Shown: positions 22,033 through 33,395 of the stretch, one piece after another
Layout of the letters: each line of letters starts with the position of its first letter
Numbering within the stretch: the first letter of the stretch is position 1
Source: Ascoidea asiatica
Taxonomy: Eukaryota > Ascomycota > Saccharomycetes > Ascoideales > Ascoideaceae
Assembly (NCBI GenBank): GCA_001600695.1
Contig: BCKQ01000012.1
Span: 148,096-212,095 of the forward strand
Length of the DNA: 64,000 bases
Direction of reading: 5' to 3'
The notes under the pieces: model-generated
Database searches by the model: none
Told to the model about the DNA's origin: nothing
Seen by the model: only the letters and a program-made list of their open reading frames with translations
Position numbers and translations under genes: made by a program

Positions 22033-23021
22033 GTTGTGAATTTTTATTCATTTTACAAAATCGAATATATCGATTTTACGTACTTACAAACTATGTATTA
22101 ATCAATTAACTCGTGCTAATCGATGATCTGAAAAGAGAACTAAATAAATTAAATAAAAAAATAAGAGGAAATCAATTCCTTTTATATTAATTCGGGATCC
22201 CTACCGGATCCAGCAGAACTATCAACCATTCTCGGGAATTCCCAGAAGTCCCAGGATTCCTTCATAGAATCAGGGTAGGTATAAAGTTTACCTTGTAAAA
22301 AGGGTTGAAAGCTTGATTAGAAATCAATTGAAATGCACATTCCAATTTCACCATAGTAAAACCAATCAGCCCGCTTTCCAGTGGGGTAGATAATCGCACT
22401 AATTGCAGGGAATAATCGTTAATCCCGAAGCCATACTCGGAATAGATCCCTTACGGGACTATCTCCAGTAGTCTCCTGTTTACACCGAGACAATTCGGTA
22501 TACGCAGTGAGAATTATACCTCATCTCACCTGAAACTAGGCTTAGCCCATCCAGCCATCCAGAAGGCGTCTCTGCCTGGATTTGATTGGCCTTTCGGATT
22601 TAACTTCTATGCGGATAGACGCTAAATCCTAACTCCTCTTTAATTCTCCTCGTACCGAGTGGCTTAGCTTTAATATGCTCTTAAAGGTTGTACGACTATG
22701 GCTGGTACCAATCTCAACGTCTTTTCTACTTTGTACGCAATACCTGACGTAAGCGCACATGACCTATGCCATGCGACTGAAATATTACATGGAATCCGAG
22801 TATCTGTTTACCTGTACACTTACTGAGGCAAGGTCATGTGAATTGAGGTATTCTTCTTGCGAATGAATGAAACTTTATGCAACAATATGTAAATTGAACA
22901 TAGTGTACACACATTATTGTATATTACATAACTCTTTTACGTTTGTTATAGATACCTGTCTTTTAGACCTTCACCACCTATGGTGCTAGTACCAATGTAT
23001 AGATCTCTATTATTCCCAACA
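22033..23021 (-). repeat. Right inverted arm: LTR-like sequence plus leader and ATG, opposite orientation
   Basis: Reverse complement of 19284-20320, starting (minus strand) TGTTGGGAATAATAGAGATC at 23021. It carries the TATA box, a candidate LTR end at 22094-22095, and the leader and ATG at 22049-22051. That ATG has the same downstream words as the left copy (AAAATGAAT and AATTCACA) before the two diverge. Both LTR-like promoters therefore point into the core. The flanking sequence to the right (CTAAATATTAATAAATAG) does not match the left flank, so this is not one transposon with terminal inverted repeats and a shared target duplication. Confidence 0.75.
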
Positions 23022-25135
23022 CTAAATATTAATAAATAGTAATAAATAAAAAAATAAATAGTAGCAAAAATAAAAAATTAAGTAAATCGAAAAAAACAAG
23101 ATCACCAGAATCCGATTCTAATGAAATTTCAATTAATCAATCGAGTTTAATAAATATCTTTTCAAACGCTGGCTTGGAAATATTATGAAACTTACCTTTA
23201 ATTTTGTTCCATAATTCAATTGTGGATAAACCCTGTCAATGGGATTCAACCTTAAAATTGTGTAAAACATTATCAGTTTAATTTGTTGTATCAATTACAA
23301 GTTTTCCAATTTTCGATTTCAGTTTCCTCTAGTACATTTTATTATTTGGTTTTTGGTATAATCTAAAGAGGGTAAGACCGATAAAGGATCTAATTTGTTC
23401 CGGAAGTTGAGTTTGACAATATCATAGATTGAATACACTTTTGATTAATAATTTCTAGCTCAATTGTTCTGGTTTCAAGATTGTTGAGTTTTTGATGATA
23501 AGCAATGATAAGTAGAATTACTGTCTGAATACGTAAGTTTTATGTAACCGGTTCTAGGATGATTTCTGGAAAAATTCCGGAAATTTGCAGAAATTTCTTT
23601 TTCATAGTTTAACTGATTTTGATTGATTGAAAATCAAATAGAATGTAAAATAAACTTAAACGTTCTTGACTGAATATTACTATCAATAGGCAAAATACTA
23701 ATTGAATTGAAATTGTTATGCTTAATGACGTCAATTTTAAAGGGATTGAAATGAACTAATCCTAGTACCTATTTTAAAACGTTTAGCAAAATGTGACATT
23801 TGCCCATATATGAAAGCTGTTATTTTTATAAGAAACCAATAATCCCCTTTTGGGTAACATAAAATGTGATATAAAAATAATTGCCAAACTTGCGTTAACT
23901 AGATTAAACTATAATGTTGGAATTACAGACGATGTGTTAGAAATTCAAGTGGCTGCAAAATAAAATTCTTCATTTGAGTTTTGAGAATAATATTTAATTA
24001 TTTTAGGATCTTTTTTAATACTGCATATCATTGGCTAACAGTAATGATATCATAATGCCACTCATTGATTTTTTGAAATTGATTTAATAATACTAATAAA
24101 ACTTAAAAGCATAAACATAAAACATTAATACAGAGTACATCTAAGTTTAAAAGTGAATAATAATAGTAGAAAATGATACAAAAGTGTATCAAGCTTGTAA
24201 CATCCAAAATTGGAAATGTAAAGCAACAGAACAATGATAAAATAATACAGCAAAAACTAATAAATGAAACACCGAGTCCACAGCCAATTCAAAAATCCAA
24301 CAAAGTTTTATGAAAAAAATTAACATGATGTAAAACGGTATCAAAAAAACTAGACCTAATATTAAATGTAACAAAAAATAAAATTCGAAGAAGAATTTGT
24401 TGTCCCCACACAAAGATACAACCATGTAACGGAAAATAATAGGTGCCGAAATAAAAAAACATATTATAACTTTTCAGATAAATTTGGTAACTAAGCGGCA
24501 GAGGTCGCGCCATGCATGCAATGCACTTTGGTAGTTACTGAAATCCGAAATGGGACACGATCCACTTCAGTATATAGTTTCACCAATCAAGATGTCTAGA
24601 GGTTTGCCTGCAATTAACACTAATTGGTCGACCTGCTTTTGATGTTTTTGCTAATCCATTAATAGGCGTTCTTCTATTTTTATAAATCAATAATCCCTTA
24701 AATATTAGAATTAATGATAATTCTAAGAATTAAAAAAGTTGAAATATGTAGCTTCAGTAAGTACTTTTAGTGTATTGAATATTATCTTGAGAAACCTTTC
24801 AATTACAGCGGCCTAACAAATTGTCTAGCCAATATAAAACGTAAAAAACAACTGAAAATTATGTAAAACTTAAATAAATGCAGCACAAAAAACAACGTAA
24901 CCATTGTCCGGGCATGCGAAATTTCAATTTAAGTTGTACATAAATTTGATAGTAAAATTAGCTCAATCAAAAAAAATTGGTAAGTTATTTTTGATAACAT
25001 AAATATTGTAGATTGTGGTTTAGTTATGAACTGTGTTTTACCTATTAGATTCTTTTGGTTTTGAAAACAATGCTTTGTTAAATATAAAAAAGAGATACCA
25101 AATATGAAGAAACTGTGAATATATAGGAGCTTGTG
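23022..25135. other. Gene desert right of the inverted arms
   Basis: About 2.1 kb of AT-rich sequence with only short, overlapping, unconvincing ORFs (for example 24189-24425 and 24289-24513 on the minus strand, both hydrophobic and Phe-rich). I see no recognisable retroelement domain. Confidence 0.5.
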
Positions 25136-26169
25136 CTTTGGCGGGGACCCCGGTTGAGTCACGTGATTTCATGTCCTGTTGAGACAAGTGGGTGACAATC
25201 AGACCTGATGTTCGAACTGCAATCGATGCTCGCGATATGCCCATCCGCACACGTGCCGCTGCCCTGGTTTCTTGATTTCCAGCGGCAGCAGATTGTGGTG
25301 ATTCTGCTTCTGTTTCCTCTCGCCACTGCTGCCAGAACTTCTCGAAGCGTTCACTTTCCACTGGTCTGGAATTTTACTCCATCTTCTTAAAAGAGAGACT
25401 GTTTTGCTACTACTGCCATAATTAATTATTTATGTTTCTGGTTCTATTTACATTTTAATATTTAGTCGAGCAGATTCTTAATTCGTAATTCTTAATTCTT
25501 TAGTTTTAAGTATTTATTTTTTATTTTTTAATTCGTAATATTTTAAATCTTCAAATAATTTATTCATTTTAATGGATAAATTGTTGGATCTGATATTATT
25601 TTCAACAATTTTATTTAATTATTCAATTATTCAATTATTTAATTATTTAATTATTTAATCTTCTTTATATTGGAAACTAATCAACTGAACTCATTTAAAA
25701 TTCATTCACTTCAATTGTCTTCAATTTGCCAATAGGAGTTTATCTTTTTATCAAAAACCTTCATATGATATAATAACTTAGTTAATACTTTACTTTTTAT
25801 TCTTATTCAAAAAAATTCAATTGATTTCAATTCAATTCAATTCATTTCAATTCATTTTAATACAATTTTATTATTTCAATTCAATTAATTTGAATCAAAT
25901 AAACTTAAATCACTTTTAATTAAAGTTAACTTAATTTTGATTTTGTCATTTTTATACACCTGTCAACAATTGATTAATAAAAAGATTAAATAAATTAAAG
26001 TAATATAAAATATTTTAAAAATATTTAAAATTATATAATTATTAAATTATTCCATTATTTTATCTGAGTTTCATTTTATTATCTTATTATCTTATTACCT
26101 TATTATATCATTATATCATTAAGTTTTAATATCATCATATAATTTTATAATCATATTATTTTATTATAA
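25136..26169. promoter_or_regulatory. NVJ2 upstream region with GC-rich island
   Basis: The first ~260 bp is GC-rich relative to its surroundings. TGAGTCA (25155-25161), the Gcn4 core, overlaps TCACGTGA (25159-25166), a Cbf1/Pho4-type E-box. A second CACGTG is near 25252. The following ~770 bp up to the NVJ2 ATG is extremely AT-rich with many short direct repeats. The minus-strand ORF across the island (25038-25361) has no ATG at its 5' end and no known domain. Confidence 0.4.
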
Positions 26170-26592
26170 ATGTATTCTTTATTAAAATATTTAATAGTTT
26201 ATTTAATTGGTGGTATAACTTTTATACCATTATTAATAATTTTTTCAATTTATATTTTTTTAAATTATTTACCAAAAATTAATTCAAATTTTAATTCAAT
26301 TGAAGATATTAAAAATATTGAAAAAAAAAAATTTATTGAAAAAAATAAAATTCAAAATTTAATTTTAATTAATTATTTTGATAAAAAAGATTTAATACCA
26401 TATAATGAATTAAAAGCAACAGAAATTGAAGAAAAAAAAAATTTTGGTGTAAATGGTTTTAAAACTGGTTGGATAATTTTAACAATTGATTATTTTGATT
26501 ATTGTTTAAGTCAAAATTTAATTTCTCAAGAATCTTATAATAGACTATTTGGTCATTTAAATATTAATAATAATAACAATAATAACTCAGAA

Positions 26593-26631
<39 letters not shown>

Positions 26632-29631
26632 CAAGATTCTAAGAATAACAATAATAATAATAATTTAAATGATAATTCAATTGATGATTCTAAATCAATT
26701 CATTCAATCTCAAATAATTTCAATTTTAATTCAAATTCAAATTCAAATACAAATACAAATTTATCTTTAAATTTAAATTCAAATTCAAATAGTTTCTTTG
26801 GTTCAAATTCAAAAAAAGATTCTTCAACTTCTGATCATAATAAAGTTTATACAACTTTATATAAATTAGTTAAATCAAGATCAACAAAATTTGATGATTT
26901 AAAAGATAATGATAAAGATATTCAAGATCTGGATTCAAAACAAAAAAAAAATTCAAATTCAAATTCAATTAATTCAAAATTTAAATATTATGCAGTTTTA
27001 AGACATGCAAATTTATTTTTATATAAAGATGAAACAAAATCAAATTTATTACATGTTATTGTTTTAACAAATCATATTATAACCTTATTTCCAAGAAATT
27101 TAACAGATTCAGAATTATTTACAAAAAAATCTGCAATTTGTATAATTAGAAAAGATATTAATTCTAATACAAAAAATAAAGATTCAAATTTAAATAATAT
27201 TTTACCTTCAGTAAATTCTCCAATTTCTTTAGATAAAAATTTTATTCAAAATCAATATCATAAAAAAAATTTATCAACTTTAGAAATTTTAAAAAATAAT
27301 GAAATTCCACCAAAAACTTCTGCTTTTTATATATTCACAGAAAATTGTTATGATAAAGAAGATTGGTATTTTTCTTTAATTAATGCAACAAAAAAATTAG
27401 ATATTCCAAATTTTCCTTTAGATCCAAATAAATTAAATGCTTTTCAATTAGATCCTTCAATTTTTGCAAAAACTTTACATCCAAAAACTTCAAATATGAT
27501 TGATTTATTACAAAATTTATATAGTTCTGAAGGTCAATTAGAAACAAGATGGTTAAATGCTTTAATTGGTAGATTATTTTTAGCTGTTAATGGTACACCT
27601 GAATTTGAAAATTACATAACAAATAAAATTATGAAAAAATTAACAAAAATTAATAAACCTGGTTTTATTGATGATTTTAAAGTTAATAAAATTAATTTAG
27701 GTAAATCTGCTCCATATTTTTTATATCCAAAATTAAATGAATTATCACCTGATGGTACTTTAATAATTCAAAGTTATGTAACTTATAATGGTGAATTATC
27801 TTTAGAAGTTTCAACAAAAGCTGCAATACCTTTTGGTAAAAGATTTTCAAATAAAGATATTTCAATAGCTTTAAGAGTTACTGTTAATAAAGTTGAAGGT
27901 AAAATTATTATAAAATTAAAATCTCCACCTTCTGCAAGACTTTGGTATGGTTTTGAAAAACCTCCAAAAATTGATTTAACTGTTGAACCAATTGTAAGTT
28001 CAAGACAAATTAAATATTCAATGATAACAAATGTTATTGAAAATAAATTAAAAGAAGCTATAAATGAATCTTTAGTTTTACCATTTATGGATGATTTAAC
28101 TTTTTTTACAACTGAAAATGAAATGTATAGGGGTGGTATTTGGGATAAATCAGTTAGACCAAAACATTTTACAAATACTAATTCAAATAATGTTCAAACA
28201 AAGCCAAGTAATTTAAATAATAATATAAATATTAATAATAACAATATTAAAAATAATAATGGAAATAATGGTAAAGAAACTTTAAAGAAAAAACCAAATA
28301 TGAGAGTTGATACTAAATTTGATCATAGACAACAAGAAGTTCAAGAAACTTTTATTGGTGGTCCAAAAGATGATTTTTATAATAATGATATAGATATATC
28401 TTCTAAAGATTGTATTGATATTCCAAACTCAAATAAAAGTGATGTATCCTCAAGTACAAGTGGAAATTCTTTAGGAAGAGTGGGATCTGTTTCAAATGGT
28501 GCATTATTTTCATCTGAAATTAGAAATAGAAGATATTCAAATGCAACTTTAGCTACTAATTTCAATCAAGAAGTTGAAGCTTCCGCAGATGGTATATCAA
28601 TAAAATCTGGTAAATCTATTAGAAAACAAAAAAGAACACATACCTCTCTGGATAGTGTAAGTATTAAAGAAGATGCACCAAGACCACTTCTTGAAAAAAC
28701 TTCTTCAACAGTTGAATTATCTAATGAACAATTTTTAGCAGATGGATCATTTATACCGTATATTAAATCTGAACCTAAAGATAAAGATGATGATTATGAA
28801 GAGTATAATGAAGAAAATGAAGGTTCAAGTAGTTTTGATTTTAGAGATACTCAAGTTAATAATTTAGAACAATCAATTGAAACTTTAAAAGGTGAAAGTG
28901 ATTCAAATAATTCTAGAGAAATTTCAATTGATGTTAAGCCATCAAATATTTCAAGATCAATGACAAATAATAGAACAATAAGAAAATCTAAAAGTGAAAA
29001 ATCAATTTCAAATTATCGTGATGGTAATGGATCATTATCATCTGATACAGGTAGTAGAAAACAATATAATTCACCTTTTAAAAGAATTGGAAAATGGTAT
29101 TTTAAAGAAAGAAGTGCAGAAAATTTATTAGATCCACCAATGATTGCAAGTGAAAATAATTCTCTATCAGGATCATTATCTTCACAGAAACAAGGGTCAA
29201 ATTCTAATGATTCTAATGTATCAACATATAAACCTCCTGAAATGATTCAATCTAGAAGAGCACCTAAAGGTCATAATGTTCCAAAAACTCCAATAAATCA
29301 AAATTCATTCATTAAAGGTCAAGAAGAAAGAGTAATTAAAACAGAACCATTTCAAAGACCAGAAATGAAATTTCCTGGAAGTCATTCACCATCTCAATTT
29401 GTTCCATCATCATTCAATTCATTTAATGATAATGTATTAACTAGAAATGGAGGTAGTTTTATGAGTAGATCATCATCATCAAAATCTTTAAATATAAATA
29501 AAATGGGTAATGGATATGATGATAATAATTTGCAGAGTCCTAATATGGGATATGGAGATATTCCTCCATTACCTCCAATGCCAATATTACCACCTAGAAA
29601 ACCTCCCTTACCACCAAGAAGTGTTCATTGA
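26170..29631 (+). CDS. NVJ2: SMP-domain lipid-transfer protein, Nvj2/TEX2-like
   Basis: 1153 residues. An N-terminal membrane anchor (residues 5-34, very hydrophobic) is followed by an Asn-rich region and a PH-like domain at about 275-420, split by linkers. An SMP domain follows at about 455-655, running from ETRWLNALIGRLFLAVNGTP to LPFMDDLTFF. The SMP (TULIP) fold carries lipids, and yeast Nvj2 moves ceramide between ER and Golgi and sits at the nucleus-vacuole junction. Nvj2 has about 770 residues; the excess is a Ser/Asn-rich C-terminal tail ending in a proline-rich PPLPPMPILPPRKPPLPPR, a likely SH3 ligand. It contains the only two in-frame CTG codons I noticed in host genes (near 26926 and 28648), both in disordered parts. 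It is the first intact gene right of the desert. Confidence 0.85.
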
Positions 29632-30745
29632 AAAAGGTTGGTTTTCATGAAGAATTATTCACTATTTTTCCTTTGTTCTTTACTTACTCCATTTTTTTTC
29701 ATCTATTTTTTTTTTTGATTTTTGTCTTTTGACTTTTTATTTACATTTTTTCTGCCCAATGGTTACTTTTTTATCACTATTTTTTAAATAATTTACACAT
29801 TAATATTTTATTGGATATATGCTTTTTTCTGGTCATTTTCTATTTCTCTTTTTCAAAATTTTTCTTGTTTTTATTACCCTTCATTTTTATCTTCATCTTC
29901 ATTTTTATTATTTTATATAATTTTTGTTAACGTTTTGCTTGAATTTTATGGTTATTTTTTGGTGAAAGAGTCTCTAAAAATTGAAATTATTGGTTAATTA
30001 TATTATAGTGCAATACAAATAATTTCAGCTGCAATTGCATCTTTATATTTCTGTATAGATATATAGAACCTCACTACTCAATAATGGCAATATGAACATA
30101 TTTTTTATTATTTATTTTGTACTTCTTCAGTTGATTTTCTTTGCATTTCTTTCTTCAAATTCCTCAATTTTTGGTGATTTTGCACCTTTTTCATTGAATT
30201 TGACTCTTCATCGGATCTTGCTCCATTAAACTCCCTTCCAAATATGGGATATGAGTTCCTTGTTTAGTGTGTGTGTTTCACTAGACGGGGGTCCAATGCA
30301 GCCAATTCCGGTTTCTCCGATGTGCCTCTTCCCTGTGATTTCTGCACCGTCGGCAAGAACTGCTCCCAAAACGGCACGTTGCCAGAAAAATTGGTCGTTT
30401 TCTCTGCTGCTTTCGGCCTGGAACTGAATTTTGATGAAATTGTTTCATTTTGTGAGCATCGAAGAAATGAAGCTGAAATTTATTCAGAATAAAAATTACC
30501 AATTCGAGTCCATTTTTGATTAAAATTGTATTTATTATTTACTATTTTATTATTATTTTATTAGTAATTAGCTACTATTCAATTGGTTTCAACTTGGTTT
30601 TGAATTCAAATAAATACAAAATAGCTAGAAGAATATAAAGCTAATTTGATTGTTCTTATTAAAGATTATAATTCATAATTCAATTCATTTCAATTCAATA
30701 CAATTCAAACTAACATTATTCTAATATACTTTAGCTCAATTTTCA
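29632..30745. promoter_or_regulatory. Upstream region of the auxin-efflux-family gene
   Basis: T-rich downstream of NVJ2, then a GC-richer island at about 30260-30440 with two CCAAT boxes 9 bp apart (30293-30297 and 30302-30306). AT-rich sequence follows to the ATG at 30746. Small ORFs on both strands across the island have no domain and no proper ATG. No RNA gene is recognised. Confidence 0.45.
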
Positions 30746-32320
30746 ATGCTATTCTCAGAAGCTATTAATTTCTTTCCTGAAATCTTGGAAGAATTCTCTT
30801 ATTTACGTATAGCTTTTCTAACTTTTCAAGCAATCTGTGAAGTTATTATAGTTTGTATTTCTGGATATGTTTGTGCGAAAATTAATTTATTAGATTCTTC
30901 TGCTCAATTATCTATATCTGGTTTGAATATAGATTTATTAACTCCATGTTTAATTTTTTCAAAATTAGCTCCAGCTTTATCTTTAAAAACAATTGTAGAA
31001 TTAGCTATAATTCCACTTCTTTATGTTTTATCAACTTTAGTATCTATATTATGTTCAAAATTTGTTTCTTCTTTTATGAATTTTAATGATGCAGAAGCTG
31101 ATTATGTTACTGCAATGTCTGTATTTGGTAATTCAAATTCATTACCTGTTTCTTTAACAATGGCTTTAGCTTATTCTTTACCAAATTTAGAATGGGATGA
31201 TATTAATGATGATACTCCCGATAAAATTGCAGGTAGAGGTATGTTATATTTAATGGTTTTTCAACAATTAGGTCAAATTTTAAGATGGTCTTGGGGTTAT
31301 AATACTTTATTAAGAAAAAGAGATCAAAATGAATTAAATTTAACAAGATGTGCAAGTCATCCAAATAATAATGACAATAATAATAATAATAATAATAATA
31401 TTAACAGTATTTCAGATTCAACTTATCATGATAATATTGATGAAACTGATTCAGATCCAATTTTAATTCCAATTTCAAAACGTCGTTCTTCAATGTTTAA
31501 TAATCCTCAAAATTCAAATATACATACAAATACTGATCCAATTTTAAATTCTAATGATGATGATTTTATTCAAGGTCCAACTTTAATAAGAAGAGTAACA
31601 TCTGATATTGCAAGTTTATCTACAAAAAAAGTTAGACATAATAGTCTTTTATCATTTGATACTACCATTTTAGAACAACTTAATGATGATAATAATATTA
31701 ATCATCCAATGTTATTACCAACTTCAAATAGTCAAAGATATACATTTAAACAAAAATCAATAATTTTTATAAATAAAATGTACTCAAATTTTATGGATTT
31801 TATGAATCCTCCATTATGGGCAATGTTATTTGCATTTATTGTTGCACTTATAAAACCAATTCAAGATTCATTTTATGTTAATAATGGTTTTATTCAAAAT
31901 ACTTTATCAAAAGCAATTACTCAATTAGGTTCTGTTTCAGTTCCATTATTATTAGTTGTTCTTGGTTCAAATTTAGCTCCTTCAAAAGATTCAAAACCTT
32001 CTTCAAAACATTATACAAAAATTATATTCTCTTCTTTAATTTCAAGAATGATTTTACCTCCAATATTTTTATTACCAATAATTGCTGTTTGTGTAAAATA
32101 TTTACCAGTTTCAATTTTAGATGATCCAATTTTCTTAATTGTTTCTTTTCTTTTAACAATTGCACCACCTGCAATTCAATTATCTCAAATTTGTCAATTA
32201 AATCAAATTTATGAAAAAGAAATGGCTGGAGTTTTATTTTGGGGTTATGTTGTTTTAACTACTCCAACTACAATTCTTATTGTTGTTTCTTCATTAGAAG
32301 TACTTAAATGGGCTAAATAA
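30746..32320 (+). CDS. Membrane transporter of the auxin efflux carrier (PIN-like) family
   Basis: 524 residues with about ten hydrophobic segments in two halves (roughly 20-195 and 345-520). They are separated by a hydrophilic Asn/Ser-rich loop containing RRSSMF and KKVRHNSLLSF, possible phosphorylation sites. The family signature is visible as LLTPCLIFSKLAP near residue 65 and VFGNSNSLPVSL near 125, the N-terminal repeat of PIN/PILS-type carriers. The C-terminal half has SVPLLLVVLGSNLAPS and LTIAPPAIQLSQ. S. cerevisiae has three such proteins (Ecm3, YNL095C, YLR152C) whose substrates are not firmly known; this one is nearest in size to YLR152C. I cannot choose among them. Confidence 0.82.
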   Translation: MLFSEAINFFPEILEEFSYLRIAFLTFQAICEVIIVCISGYVCAKINLLDSSAQLSISGLNIDLLTPCLIFSKLAPALSLKTIVELAIIPLLYVLSTLVSILCSKFVSSFMNFNDAEADYVTAMSVFGNSNSLPVSLTMALAYSLPNLEWDDINDDTPDKIAGRGMLYLMVFQQLGQILRWSWGYNTLLRKRDQNELNLTRCASHPNNNDNNNNNNNNINSISDSTYHDNIDETDSDPILIPISKRRSSMFNNPQNSNIHTNTDPILNSNDDDFIQGPTLIRRVTSDIASLSTKKVRHNSLLSFDTTILEQLNDDNNINHPMLLPTSNSQRYTFKQKSIIFINKMYSNFMDFMNPPLWAMLFAFIVALIKPIQDSFYVNNGFIQNTLSKAITQLGSVSVPLLLVVLGSNLAPSKDSKPSSKHYTKIIFSSLISRMILPPIFLLPIIAVCVKYLPVSILDDPIFLIVSFLLTIAPPAIQLSQICQLNQIYEKEMAGVLFWGYVVLTTPTTILIVVSSLEVLKWAK

Positions 32321-32543
32321 TTTCATTTAATTAAAAGATATTTCCAAATACTATTTATATATTTAGTAAATTATCTTCTCAATTATTTATTATAGAAAAA
32401 AAAAAAAAATAAAAAAATATTTCAAACTTCCATCTTTAAATTCAATTTCAATTCTCTATGTAATATATATTTATATATAATTTTATATAATCCTAAAATC
32501 AAAAATATTTTATATTAACTTATTAACTTATTAAATTAATAAA

Positions 32544-33364
32544 TTATTTATTTTCTTTAATTTCTTTAATTTCTTTAACTTTTGTAAAATTTGAATTTGT
32601 AGATTTCGGTGGTAAACCTTCTATTTTTCTTTTTTTTGAAGCTTCAATCATATTTTTTCTATTTTTTCTTTTTTTAACAAGTACACCAGGAACTGTTGAT
32701 ATTTTTTTTCTTTTAATTTCTTCAACTTTTAATTTATGTTTACTTTTCTTTGATAATTTTGGTAAATTATTTAACCATTTACTATAATCACTACCTGAAT
32801 TTTTCATTACATTAACAATTGTTTTAATTGATTCAATATCATCTTTTGTATAAAAAGTAATTGCTTTACCAGCATTTTCACCTCTTGCAGTTCTACCAAT
32901 TCTATGAATATAAGCTTGAGAAGTATTTGGTACATCATAATTTATAACTAAATTAACACCTTTAAAATCTAAACCTCTTGAAAGAATATCAGTTGAAATT
33001 AAAACCCAAATTTGACCATTTTTAAATCTTTCAATAACTTTTTCTCTTTGAATTTGAGATCTTTCTGCAGTTATATAATCAACATTTAATCTATCATATA
33101 ATAATTCATGAAATAAAGATTTTGCTCTAATCATACTTTGTAAAAAAATTATAATTGGAGGTTTAAATTCACTATTTTGAATCATTTGTCTTATAGCTAA
33201 TAATTTACCTTCTTCATTACCACAAAATATTAATTTTTGATCAATTTTATCATTTGCTGATTGTTTATTACCAATTATTACTCTTATTGGAGAAAACATA
33301 ATTTTTGAAGCAATTTCTTCAACAGAAGATGGAATAGTTGCAGAAAACATTAATTTTTGTAAAC

Positions 33365-33395
<31 letters not shown>

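Noticed and set aside
19284-23021. A DNA transposon or DIRS-type element with terminal inverted repeats
   Set aside because: No transposase or tyrosine recombinase is seen in the core, outer flanks show no target duplication, and the arms look like LTR plus leader plus ATG. Not fully excluded.
25038-25361. 107-codon minus-strand ORF (GC-rich, starts at GTG)
   Set aside because: No ATG at the start, overlaps the promoter island, no domain; its composition reflects the GC island.
30271-30502. ORFs on both strands of the 30.3-kb island
   Set aside because: Begin at non-ATG codons, mirror each other, no domain.
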